A stretch of DNA of 50,872 bases from Myxococcales bacterium. GTDB lineage: Bacteria; Myxococcota_A; Bradymonadia; Bradymonadales; GCA-2716585. Position 1 is the stretch's first letter. Every line of letters starts with the position of its first letter. The translations under genes were made by a program, and so were the position numbers. Below the pieces are notes generated by a model. It did not search any database, was not told the DNA's origin, and saw only the letters and a list, made by a program, of their open reading frames with translations. The stretch covers positions 1 to 50,872 of the forward strand of contig PBBL01000031.1 of assembly GCA_002716585.1 (NCBI GenBank), given 5' to 3'. This document shows, in pieces, positions 8,143 through 16,359 of this stretch.

Positions 8143-8733
8143 ATGAACACACGAACCGTCGCGCTGAGGCGCTTGACGCTCCTCGCCGCGCTGCTGGCGC
8201 TCTCGGTGAGCGGCTGCGGGCTCTACCTGGACCTGGACGTCACCCTGTTCACCCGGGTGGAGCTGGAGGAGGCGCTCCAGGAGACGGTCACCCCGGAGGA
8301 TCTCCCCGCCGGGGGAGGGCGGGTGTCGGTGGTGTACAAGACTGAGATCGACCTCACCGAGGACATCGGCGACGAGGTGGACGGCGGCGGGGGGGAGCTG
8401 GTGCTGGAGCAGCTCCACTACCGCGTCCCGGAGAACACCGTGACGACCGACATGCACAACGTCGAGATCGTGCTCGCCGACGCGGGCGCCGACTCCCCGG
8501 TGGGCGGCGAGTCGCTCGGGTTCGTCGCGATCATCCCGGCGCGGACGACCGTCGAGACGACCCCGCTGGAGACCGACCTCAAGGGGGAGCAGGCGTTGGA
8601 GGAGCGGCTGAAGGCGCTCACCTTCACGGTGTTCGTGCTCGCCGACGTGGACGTCGAGCCCGAGCCCGCCCCGATGCCGAGCGGCGAGGCGATGATCGAG
8701 GTCGATGTCCAGGCGCAGGTGCGTCACAACTAG
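8143..8733 (+). CDS. Small lipoprotein of unknown function
   Basis: A 196-residue secreted lipoprotein. After a basic N-terminus and hydrophobic core, the lipobox reads LSVSGC (about residue 25). The mature part is rich in beta strands and acidic residues and has no motif I recognise. The ATG at 8143 is chosen because GAGGTGGACC precedes it and the signal starts there; an upstream extension lacks a signal. Its TAG overlaps the TAG of the opposite gene inside the palindrome CTAG (8730-8733), so the two genes end on each other. Localisation is well supported; function is unknown. Confidence 0.75.
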   Translation: MNTRTVALRRLTLLAALLALSVSGCGLYLDLDVTLFTRVELEEALQETVTPEDLPAGGGRVSVVYKTEIDLTEDIGDEVDGGGGELVLEQLHYRVPENTVTTDMHNVEIVLADAGADSPVGGESLGFVAIIPARTTVETTPLETDLKGEQALEERLKALTFTVFVLADVDVEPEPAPMPSGEAMIEVDVQAQVRHN

Positions 8734-11567
8734 CGCTGAATCAGCGTGATCGTCGCCACCCGCTCCTCGCGCACCAGCTCCACCCGCACCACCCCCTCCC
8801 GCACCGCCTCGGCGCTGAGCACGTAATCGCCGCGGCTCACCCCTGAGGCGGCCGCGACCCCGTCCGGCTCCAGCTCCAGCACCTGGATCGCGTCCCCGTC
8901 GCGCCACAGCGTCGCCCCGAACGGGGCGAGCCGCGCGTTCCAGGCGTCGAGGTCGATGTTCGGGCGCGTGAGCGTCACGATCGCCTCCTCGACCGCCTCC
9001 GCGCTCGCCGGGATCGCGAGCGCCCCTCGCCCGTAGCGCGGGTGGAGCGCCTCGATCCGCATCGCCTCGGCGTGCGCCACCTCCAGCTTGAAGCGCCCCT
9101 CCGCGTCCGTCTTGACGTGGCGCGCCTTGCCGCCGCCGAGCGGCGCGAGCGAGACGCGGCTGTCGGCGATCCCGGCGCCGTAGGCGTCCACCACCGCGCC
9201 CTGGACCAGCCGGGCGCGCTGGAGCGTGAGGGTCACCTCGCGTCGCTCGGCGGACGCCTCCCAGGTCGCCTCCTCGCGGATCCAGCCCTCCCGCGAGGCC
9301 TCCAGGGTCCAGCGCCCGGCCGGTCCTGTCTCCAGCAGCGCGAGGCCGTTCGTGTCGGAGCGGGCGCTGCGCCGGAGCGCGGGCTCAAGCCAGCGGGGCG
9401 CCCCGGCGGGGCCAGGGACCCGCGCCTCGACCAGGACGCCCGTCAGCGGCCGGTCGGCCGCGTCCACCACCGTGACCGCGAGCACGACCCCGCGCTCGAC
9501 CGTCACCCGCGCCTCGCGGTCGCCCGGCGTCAGCTTGACGTAGCTGGGCACCAGCTCCGGGTCCTCGGGCGCCACCATGACCCAGAACGGCTCGTCCGGG
9601 CAGCCCGTCAGCACAAACCGGCCGTCCTCGTCGGTCACCGCGATGCAGTCGGTCATCCCCCCGGTCCCCTCGGCGTCCGCCGCCTTGAGCAGCACCTTCG
9701 CCAGCCCCAGCTCGCCCTCCAGCAGCACCTGCCCCTCGATGGCGTCCCCTGGCGGCTCCAGCCGCAGCTCCACCGGGTCCTCGCGGCCCTCCAGCGCCAC
9801 CGTCAGGCTCGCCTCCAGCGTCCCCGGGGTGTCGGCGCGGACGATCACGGCGTCGGGCAGGTCGCGGGCCTCGAACCGCCCCTCCTCGTCGGTGAACAGC
9901 GAGCGGACGAGCGGCAGCTCCGGGCGCTGGGTCGGCGCCGAGACCTCCAGCGCGGGCGCGACGGCGGGCTGGATCCGCACCCGGGCGTCCTCCACCGGGT
10001 CGCCCTCGGCGTTGACCACCCGCCCCGTGAGGCGGTGGCCGGGGCGCAGGCGCAGCTCGATCCCCGAGAGCGCCCCCCCCGAGCTGAGCACGAACGGCCC
10101 CGCCCAGGTGGGCTGGTACCCCTGGCGGCGCGCCTCCAGGACGACGCTCCCGGCGGGCAGCCCGGTCACCTCGAAGTAGCCCTCGGCGTCGCTGAAGAAC
10201 CCGAACACCCCCTCGAACGACGCGGGCGCCATCTCCCCAGCGGGCGCGACCAGCGGATCGACGTTGGCGCTCGTGTCGCGCGACATCACCCAGGCCGCCC
10301 CCGTCTCCGTGACGACGTGGCAGACGACCTGGGCCAGCCCCAGCGGGTTGCCCACCGCGTCCACCACGACCCCCTGGAGCGACCCCGCCGGTTGCAGCGG
10401 GATGTCGATCACGTCGTCCTCCAGCGCGTCCTCGCTCTCCTGGGCCGCCTCCAGCACCAGCGCCAGCGGCGCGTTCACCTCCAGGTAGCCGCCCGCCTTG
10501 ATCTGGAGCGTGTAATCACCGGCCGGGATCCCGTACAGCGACAGCTCCCCGTCCAGATCCGTCCACTCCGACACGCTGAGCACGTGCACCACGTCCTCCG
10601 CGAGCGTCACCAGCGCCCCGGGGAGCCCCATCCCCGTGCCCGCGTCGACCACCCGCAGCGTCGTCGTCGGGGTCGGCTCCAGCGCCACCTTCAGCGGCCC
10701 TCGCCCCCCCTCACCGCCGTGCTCGAACGACGTCCGCGCTCCCAGCGAGGTCAGCCCCGGGCCTCGCCACCGGACGAGCAGCTCATAGCGGCCCGCGGGC
10801 AGGGGGGGCAGCTCAAAGCGGCCGCTCAGGTCGGTCTCGACGACCACCGGGGGCCAGTACCCGGCGCCCCCGATCCGCACCTCGGCCCCCTCGACGCCCT
10901 GTCCGGTCTCCGCGTTCACCACCTCCCCGGCGCGGCCGCCGCCGCGGGTCAGCAGGAGTTGTATCGGGGTCGGGGCGGGCACGATCCGCCCCACGACCCG
11001 GCTCGCGTGACCGGGCGCGGACGCCTCCAGGCGGTACTCGACCACCGGCAGCCCGGCCACCGCGAACGTCCCGCGGCTGTCCGTGGTGACGACCAGGCGC
11101 GGCTCCCCGGCTTGCCCCGCGTCGCTCTCTCCAGGCGCCGCGGGCAGCTCGGGCAGCTTCACGGCGCCTTGCCCCGGCAGCGGCTCGATCGTGATCTGCG
11201 CCCCGGGTAGCGGGGTCCCGTCGTCACCGAGGACGACCCCATAGATCCGATCCGCCGGGACGCGGGCCTCCTGGGCGCCGCCGTCGGGCTCGGGCGGCGT
11301 CCCCGTGTCCGGGTCGGCGGCGACCGGCGGGGCAGGGGGCAGCTCGGGCGGCGTCTGCCAGCTCGACTGCACCCCGAACAGCGCCCCCACGCCCAGCCCG
11401 AGCGCGAACAGCACCAGGAGCGCCAGCCACAGCCACCTGGAGGCGCCCTGGTCCTGCTCCTCGGTCGCGTTGTCCGTTGAGGAGGGCGCCTCGGTCGCGT
11501 CGTCGCCCGAGGCGGCGTCGGGGCGCTCCTGGTCGGTGGGGGGAGGGGTGTCGGTTGTGTCGGTCAC
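8730..11567 (-). CDS. Membrane-anchored carboxypeptidase-regulatory-like repeat protein with C-terminal PDZ-like domain
   Basis: A 945-residue protein. An acidic 45-residue cytoplasmic tail is followed by one transmembrane helix (WLWLALLVLFALGLGVGALF), so most of it lies in the periplasm. The bulk is about eight to nine beta-sandwich units of the CarboxypepD_reg type, each with a phrase such as GRFELPPLPAGRYEL, GYFEVTGLPAGSV or GRFKLEVAHAEAMRIEA. The last 75 residues look like a PDZ fold (GVAAASGVSRGDYVLSAEAV). The GTG at 11567 is chosen because it starts the acidic tail and has GGAG ten bases upstream; the frame is open further but reads as non-coding. No enzyme motif is seen. It probably acts as a periplasmic scaffold or adhesin, with the PDZ part recruiting a protein C-terminus. 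Confidence 0.8.
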   Translation of the reverse strand: MTDTTDTPPPTDQERPDAASGDDATEAPSSTDNATEEQDQGASRWLWLALLVLFALGLGVGALFGVQSSWQTPPELPPAPPVAADPDTGTPPEPDGGAQEARVPADRIYGVVLGDDGTPLPGAQITIEPLPGQGAVKLPELPAAPGESDAGQAGEPRLVVTTDSRGTFAVAGLPVVEYRLEASAPGHASRVVGRIVPAPTPIQLLLTRGGGRAGEVVNAETGQGVEGAEVRIGGAGYWPPVVVETDLSGRFELPPLPAGRYELLVRWRGPGLTSLGARTSFEHGGEGGRGPLKVALEPTPTTTLRVVDAGTGMGLPGALVTLAEDVVHVLSVSEWTDLDGELSLYGIPAGDYTLQIKAGGYLEVNAPLALVLEAAQESEDALEDDVIDIPLQPAGSLQGVVVDAVGNPLGLAQVVCHVVTETGAAWVMSRDTSANVDPLVAPAGEMAPASFEGVFGFFSDAEGYFEVTGLPAGSVVLEARRQGYQPTWAGPFVLSSGGALSGIELRLRPGHRLTGRVVNAEGDPVEDARVRIQPAVAPALEVSAPTQRPELPLVRSLFTDEEGRFEARDLPDAVIVRADTPGTLEASLTVALEGREDPVELRLEPPGDAIEGQVLLEGELGLAKVLLKAADAEGTGGMTDCIAVTDEDGRFVLTGCPDEPFWVMVAPEDPELVPSYVKLTPGDREARVTVERGVVLAVTVVDAADRPLTGVLVEARVPGPAGAPRWLEPALRRSARSDTNGLALLETGPAGRWTLEASREGWIREEATWEASAERREVTLTLQRARLVQGAVVDAYGAGIADSRVSLAPLGGGKARHVKTDAEGRFKLEVAHAEAMRIEALHPRYGRGALAIPASAEAVEEAIVTLTRPNIDLDAWNARLAPFGATLWRDGDAIQVLELEPDGVAAASGVSRGDYVLSAEAVREGVVRVELVREERVATITLIQR

Positions 11568-11691
11568 GGGTGCTCCGAGCGAGGTCGTCCGCGTCGCCGT
11601 CACGTCAGGCGAACGCGGTAGTCGGCAACGCGAGGTGGGTGAATCACATTCCGGTGGGTTTGTGAAGGGTTGAGGCGGCCCACGTGCCTCA

Positions 11692-11706
11692 CCCCCCGTT
11701 GGGGGG
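11692..11706. repeat. C6-GTT-G6 hairpin in a divergent intergenic region
   Basis: Six C residues (11692-11697), GTT and six G residues (11701-11706) form a strong short stem. It lies between the leftward repeat-protein gene and the rightward small membrane-protein gene. There is no T-run, so it is not a classical terminator. It could be a regulatory structure or chance. Confidence 0.45.
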
Positions 11707-11859
11707 CGCAACTGTGCGAGGATGTATTCAGCTCCCGCCAATACGACCACCACGGCTCGGATTTTACCGCGCGCGTCGTTGACCCGGGCCGGATTCCGGG
11801 TTAGGGTTGCGGTGAGCCTTGAGCCAACCTCTGTCAACTCTCAACTCTCAGGAGGCAAG

Positions 11860-12132
11860 ATGAAGAGCGGATTGACCGTTGCTATCGTATTCTTTATCCT
11901 CGCGGCCGCTTCGGCTGGCGCGGGAGGCCTGGGGATCAGCTACGTCACGGCCGAGGATGCCATCCAGCAGCAGCTCTTCTATCGGGTCGGCGCCAACCGC
12001 ATCAACAAGGGCGCGGCCGGGAAGGGGATGATCCCGATCGGCTTCGGCATGAGCGTCGCGCTGGTGGTCGCCGGGGTCCTGCGCCTGCGCAAAGGAGACG
12101 ACGATGAGGGTTACTACGAGGACGACGAATAA
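11860..12132 (+). CDS. Small two-helix membrane protein
   Basis: A 90-residue protein with hydrophobic segments at about residues 5-28 and 58-76 and a very acidic tail (DDDEGYYEDDE). The loop between the helices (about 29-57) would be periplasmic. The ATG at 11860 has AGGAGG (11850-11855) five bases upstream. The gene overlaps the next one by 29 bases, which implies a two-gene operon and translational coupling. I recognise no family. It could be a partner of the downstream membrane protein. Confidence 0.75.
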   Translation: MKSGLTVAIVFFILAAASAGAGGLGISYVTAEDAIQQQLFYRVGANRINKGAAGKGMIPIGFGMSVALVVAGVLRLRKGDDDEGYYEDDE

Positions 12133-13102
12133 CCTGGCGCCCGCCGCCCTGGCGCTGGCGCTCTCCGTGGCCTGGCTCACCCCTGCCCCGAGCCTCGCCC
12201 AGAGCCCCCAGCAGGTCGGCGAGACCGACCCCAAGCTCGCGGTCGTCATCCGTCACACCGGCGAGGCGGACGCGCTGCTCGCGCGCGATCTGCAAGAGGT
12301 CATGGTGGCCGCGCTCTCGGATCGCGAGGGGTACCTCCTCGTCGGGAAGGAGGAGCTTCAGGCCCAGGCGAACTTCAAGTCCGAGAACGACATGATCTCC
12401 TGCCTGGTCGACACGGCCTGCGAGGAGGAGCTGCGCACGCGCCAGAACATCAAGGTGCTCCTGCTCGGGACGATCGACAAGAGCGAGACCCACTACGAGT
12501 TCAGCGTCCAGCTCATCCGCGACACCGGCGGCGAGTACTCCAAGATCTTCCGGGTGCCCCAGGACGAAGGGCTCGACGGCCTGCTCTCCAGGCTCTTTGA
12601 CATCGCCGCCGAGCTGCCCATCGACGAAGGCCCCATCCCGGTGGTCGTCAAGGACCCCAAGAAGCCCGGCGACACCACCACGCCTCCCCCCGAAGACCCG
12701 AAGACCTCGCCGCCCCCCGCCCTCGGCCCGCTCGGTTACGTCGGCATCGGCGGGCTCACGCTGAGCGCGGCCACCCTCGGCGTCGCGATCTTCTTCAACC
12801 TCGACCGGGAGTCCAGCGTCCAGACCCTTCAGGACGAGATCGACGCCTCGACCGAGGTGAACGGCGGCGCCCAGGGCGTCACCCGCGCCCGCGCCAAGGA
12901 GCTGGAGGGCGACGCCAACGACAGCGCCAAGCGCGCCAACCTCTTCTACGGCCTCAGCTTCGGCGCCGCCGTGGTCGGCGCGACGCTCCTCACCATCGAC
13001 CTGCTCGACGACAACGCCGAGGCCAACCCCGGCGGCCAGGTCCGCGTCTCCCCCTGGGCCTCCGAGGAGGGCGCGGGCTCGGCGCTGGAGTTCACCTGGT
13101 GA
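12104..13102 (+). CDS. Secreted FlgO/CsgG-like protein with two C-terminal membrane helices
   Basis: A 332-residue protein with a signal peptide (residues 1-32, ending SLAQ). The first mature 150 residues (LAVVIRHTGEADALLARDLQ, then VLLLGTIDKSETHYEFSVQLI) resemble the CsgG/FlgO-type alpha/beta fold common in myxobacterial envelope proteins. A Pro/Thr-rich linker follows (PPPEDPKTSPPP), then two hydrophobic segments (about 207-230 and 275-297). The pair Cys105/Cys110 (CLVDTAC) could form a disulfide. The ATG at 12104 has a perfect AAAGGAG six bases upstream, located inside the previous gene; the 29-base overlap is therefore real. The fold match is moderate; the role in outer-membrane assembly or sensing is inferred. 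Confidence 0.75.
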   Translation: MRVTTRTTNNLAPAALALALSVAWLTPAPSLAQSPQQVGETDPKLAVVIRHTGEADALLARDLQEVMVAALSDREGYLLVGKEELQAQANFKSENDMISCLVDTACEEELRTRQNIKVLLLGTIDKSETHYEFSVQLIRDTGGEYSKIFRVPQDEGLDGLLSRLFDIAAELPIDEGPIPVVVKDPKKPGDTTTPPPEDPKTSPPPALGPLGYVGIGGLTLSAATLGVAIFFNLDRESSVQTLQDEIDASTEVNGGAQGVTRARAKELEGDANDSAKRANLFYGLSFGAAVVGATLLTIDLLDDNAEANPGGQVRVSPWASEEGAGSALEFTW

Positions 13103-13119
13103 GCCTCACCCCTTCCGGT

Positions 13120-13147
13120 TTGCTCCAACACCCACCTCAGCTACACT
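13120..13147 (+). promoter_or_regulatory. Putative promoter of the MopE/lectin lipoprotein gene
   Basis: TTGCTC (13120-13125), a 16-base spacer and TACACT (13142-13147) lie about 55 bases before the ATG at 13202. The gap between genes is only 99 bases and the boxes are fair matches to sigma-70. Confidence 0.45.
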
Positions 13148-13201
13148 GAAGCGTCCGCCGCGCCGCACGCCGTGGTGGCACGTCGCCCATGAGCTTGAGG
13201 T

Positions 13202-15115
13202 ATGACATCCATGATGAAGGTCCGAGCCCTGACCAGCGTACTGGTCGCGTCCATGCTGTGCGCTTGCGCCAGCGGGGTCGCTCCCGATGAAGATGAGCCC
13301 GACGCCCTCGACAACGACGCCTGGTTCGGCGACGTGTCCCAGGGGCGCCAGGACGCCTCAGGGGAGCAGGACTCCTCCGCGGGCGGCGCCCAGGACACCG
13401 CGCCGCCCGAGGACACCGCCGCCGCCCCGACGGACACGGGCGGTGAGGAGGACAGCGCCGCGGCCGACACCGCCGCGGAGGACGCCTCGGAAGACGCGCC
13501 GCCCCCGATGGACACGGCGACCGCCGACACGACCGCGCCCGACACCGCCCCCGAGGAGGACACCGCTGAGCCGCCGCTGTGTGGCAACGGCCAGCGCGAC
13601 CCCGGAGAGGACTGCGATCCGATGCTCGACGGGGAGGTCTGCCCGGAGGGGTGCGAGTTCAACCACGCGATCCTCTGCCAGCCGTGCAGCTCGGACCTGT
13701 CGTGCGGTCGGGAGATCGACCGCTGCGTCGGGCTGGACGACGGCACCTTCTGCTCCGCGATCTGCGTCGATGACGCCTGGTGCCCCGACGGCTACACCTG
13801 CGAGGTGTTGGAGGGCGACGTGCGCGGCTGTCTCCCCGACCGGGGCGTGTGCGGCGACTGCTTTGACCCGGACGGCGATGGCTACGGGGTCGGCTCCGGG
13901 TGCCGCGGCGAGGACTGCGTGGAGAACGACGGCGAGAGCTTCCCGGGCGGTGAGGAGGTGTGCGACGGCGTGGACAACGACTGCGACGGGCGCGTCGATG
14001 AGGGCGTGACGCCGCCGACGGTCTGGCCAGACATCGACGGGGACGGGTTCGGGAGCAGCACGGCGCCCTCGGTGAGCCAGTGCCCGGTGCCCGATCGCCA
14101 CGTGGACAACAACGCGGACTGCAACGACGGCAACCGCTTCATCCGGCCCGGCGCCGTCGAGGTGTGCGACAACCAGGACAACAACTGCGTCGATGGTGTC
14201 GATGAGGGGCTGCGGATCCAGGCCTGGTTCGACGGGGACAGCGACGGCTACGGGGACGAGGACGCCGACCCGGTGATGCGGTGCGGGACCGACGCCAACT
14301 ACGCCGACAACAACCTCGACTGCGACGACTCGACCGAGGCCGCCAACCCGGGACAGGCCGAGGTGTGCGACAACATCGACAACGACTGCGACGACACCAT
14401 CGACGAGGGCTCCCCGACGACGCAGCTCTGGCCCGACATGGACGGTGACGGCTACGGCGACCCGAACGGCGCGCCCCAGCAGGGGTGCACGGTGGGGGCG
14501 GGGCTGGCCGACAACGACGACGACTGCGACGACACCAACCGCGAGATCAACCCGGGCTTCGCGGAGGTGTGCGACGGCGAGGACAACAACTGCGGCGGTG
14601 GGATCGACGAGGGCGGGATCTGCCCCTGCCCGACCGTTGTGTACGGCGGGCACACCTACATGTACTGCAACTCCCCCGACGACTGGAACGACGCCCGGAT
14701 GTTCTGCATCAACCGCGGCTACCACCTGGCGGTGATCAACGACGCGGCGGAGAACGCCTGGATCCGAACCACCTCCATGACGTCCCTCGCGCTGTGCTCG
14801 GACACCTGCCGGTACGACGACGACGGCGACTGCGACGACGGCGGGCCGGGCTACGACTACGACTACTGCGACCTGGGGAGCGACTGCACGGACTGCGGCC
14901 CGCGCGCGGCCAGCGAGGTCTGGTTCGGGTATTACGACTTCTTGGAGGAGGGGGTGTTCCTGTGGGACTCCACGCCCAGCTCCTACACGAACTGGGGCAG
15001 CGGCGAGCCGAACAACAGCGGCAACGAGGACTGCGCCGAGATGCGCCTCGACACCGGGCAGTGGAACGACAAGGAGTGCGACGAGCCGCGCCCCTTCGTC
15101 TGTGAGAGCTTCTGA
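13202..15115 (+). CDS. MopE-like metal-binding-repeat lipoprotein with C-type lectin domain
   Basis: A 637-residue surface lipoprotein. The signal ends at SMLCAC. Residues 25-125 are an Asp/Thr/Ala/Pro linker. A CGNGQRDPGEDCDP motif (about 125-138) is the myxobacterial Cys-rich repeat. Four copies of the MopE-type motif CDxxDNxCxxxxDEG begin at residues 254, 322, 389 and 457, spaced 67-68 residues, each with a DxDGDGxG calcium-like loop upstream. Residues about 480-637 form a C-type lectin domain with EPN, WND and the final C-E-S-F. A Cys-rich insert (CSDTCRYDDDGDCDDGG and following, about 531-570) splits the lectin fold. Calcium-dependent binding of a sugar or prey surface is likely from EPN (mannose-type in animal lectins); the ligand is inferred. 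Confidence 0.88.
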   Translation: MTSMMKVRALTSVLVASMLCACASGVAPDEDEPDALDNDAWFGDVSQGRQDASGEQDSSAGGAQDTAPPEDTAAAPTDTGGEEDSAAADTAAEDASEDAPPPMDTATADTTAPDTAPEEDTAEPPLCGNGQRDPGEDCDPMLDGEVCPEGCEFNHAILCQPCSSDLSCGREIDRCVGLDDGTFCSAICVDDAWCPDGYTCEVLEGDVRGCLPDRGVCGDCFDPDGDGYGVGSGCRGEDCVENDGESFPGGEEVCDGVDNDCDGRVDEGVTPPTVWPDIDGDGFGSSTAPSVSQCPVPDRHVDNNADCNDGNRFIRPGAVEVCDNQDNNCVDGVDEGLRIQAWFDGDSDGYGDEDADPVMRCGTDANYADNNLDCDDSTEAANPGQAEVCDNIDNDCDDTIDEGSPTTQLWPDMDGDGYGDPNGAPQQGCTVGAGLADNDDDCDDTNREINPGFAEVCDGEDNNCGGGIDEGGICPCPTVVYGGHTYMYCNSPDDWNDARMFCINRGYHLAVINDAAENAWIRTTSMTSLALCSDTCRYDDDGDCDDGGPGYDYDYCDLGSDCTDCGPRAASEVWFGYYDFLEEGVFLWDSTPSSYTNWGSGEPNNSGNEDCAEMRLDTGQWNDKECDEPRPFVCESF

Positions 15116-15123
15116 GGAGGGCG

Positions 15124-16359
15124 TCACGCGTCCGTGAGGGGCTCACGCCAGACTGACAGCCCGATCCAGACCACGGCGGCGCACCCGACCACGACCCGGG
15201 TGAGGGCGCTCAGCTCATCCCAGGTCGCGGCGGCGCCCTGGGACGCCAGCAGCGACAAGAGCAGCAGCGTCACCATGAACCCCAGCCGCCCGGCGAGGCT
15301 CTGGATGGAGAGGTAGGTGGCGCGGAGGCGGCTGGGGACCCTGGGGGCGACCTCGCGGTTCAACGGGGCGCGCTGAAGGGCACCAGGCACGCTGCGGAGC
15401 ATGAGCAGCGCGGCCACCCATGGAGAGAGCCACAGGCCCATGGCGCCGGTCAGCGCGAGCTGACCGGCGAGGCTCAGCGTCAGCAGGCGGCGGGTCCCGA
15501 GCCGCTGCGCGAGCGCCACGCTGTGGCCCCCGATCCACCCCGCCAGACCAAACGCGACGCCCATGTGGCACCCGGCCAGCAAGGGGGTCTGGGTGGTGGT
15601 CCACTCCGTGGCGCGCTGTTGGGCCAGGAGATCGAGGTAGGGCTGGTAGAACTCGTATGGGATGTGGTTGCTGACCGTCATCGCGACGGCCGCGGCGAGG
15701 AGCCACCGCAGGGGGGGCGTTCGGGCGTGGGACAGGCACTCGGAGAGCTGGCGCCCGAAGCCGCCCGGCTCGGCGCCTGAGTCGCTCGGGGCGGGCTCGA
15801 CGAACCACCAGCCGACGCCGAGCGCGGCCGCCGCGGCGACCCCCGCGAGCCCGTAGGCGACCCGGAGGTCGCCCAAGGAGGCCGCGGCGCCGCCGACCAC
15901 CGCTGCCCCGGCGGTGCTCCAGAACACCCACCGGCTGACGCGCGCCTCGCGCGCTCCGAACTCCTCCTCACGGCCGCACGCGGTCAGGGAGTCGAGGTGG
16001 AAGCTGGTGTCGGTCCCCGAGCCCAGCGCGATCCCCGCCGCCAGGAGCGCCTGAGCCGCGGCCAGCGCCAGGAAGCCGTCTCCGACGACGAACAGCGCGT
16101 AGGAGAGCACCAGCGCCAGCGAGGAGGCCAGCAGCGTCGGGCGCCTGCCCAGCGTGTCGGAGGCGTAGCCGGAGGGGACCTCCAGGAGGACGACGGACGC
16201 GTAGTAGATCGCCTCAAGCCACGGCACCTCGCGCAGGGCGACCTTCTGGTTGAAGTACAAGAAGAAGATCGGCATCCAGAAGTAGGCGCTCTGGGCCGCG
16301 GCGTACCAGGGGTACAGCCGGACGTTGCGCGACGCGCGCTGGTGGTCGTCACCCGACAT
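15124..16359 (-). CDS. Major facilitator superfamily transporter
   Basis: A 411-residue inner-membrane transporter with about 12 hydrophobic segments. The loop 2-3 signature is seen as GYASDTLGRRPT (MFS motif A: G-x-x-x-D-x-x-G-R-R). The start is taken as the ATG at 16359, which overlaps the end of the RND pump gene by 11 bases; an ATG 18 codons upstream is possible. It is the last gene of the leftward six-gene efflux operon, and its stop is only eight bases from the stop of the opposite lectin gene. Export of a metal chelate, drug or siderophore is a guess from context. Placement of an MFS gene behind a CzcA-type RND set is unusual. Confidence 0.85.
   Translation of the reverse strand: MSGDDHQRASRNVRLYPWYAAAQSAYFWMPIFFLYFNQKVALREVPWLEAIYYASVVLLEVPSGYASDTLGRRPTLLASSLALVLSYALFVVGDGFLALAAAQALLAAGIALGSGTDTSFHLDSLTACGREEEFGAREARVSRWVFWSTAGAAVVGGAAASLGDLRVAYGLAGVAAAAALGVGWWFVEPAPSDSGAEPGGFGRQLSECLSHARTPPLRWLLAAAVAMTVSNHIPYEFYQPYLDLLAQQRATEWTTTQTPLLAGCHMGVAFGLAGWIGGHSVALAQRLGTRRLLTLSLAGQLALTGAMGLWLSPWVAALLMLRSVPGALQRAPLNREVAPRVPSRLRATYLSIQSLAGRLGFMVTLLLLSLLASQGAAATWDELSALTRVVVGCAAVVWIGLSVWREPLTDA

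Noticed and set aside
9042..11210. Plus-strand 700-residue open frame opposite the repeat protein
   Set aside because: Arg/Gln/His-rich shadow of the real gene, with no domain content.
13358..15127. Minus-strand 589-residue open frame opposite the lectin gene
   Set aside because: Val/Ala-rich shadow; the plus-strand gene has clear motifs and a promoter.
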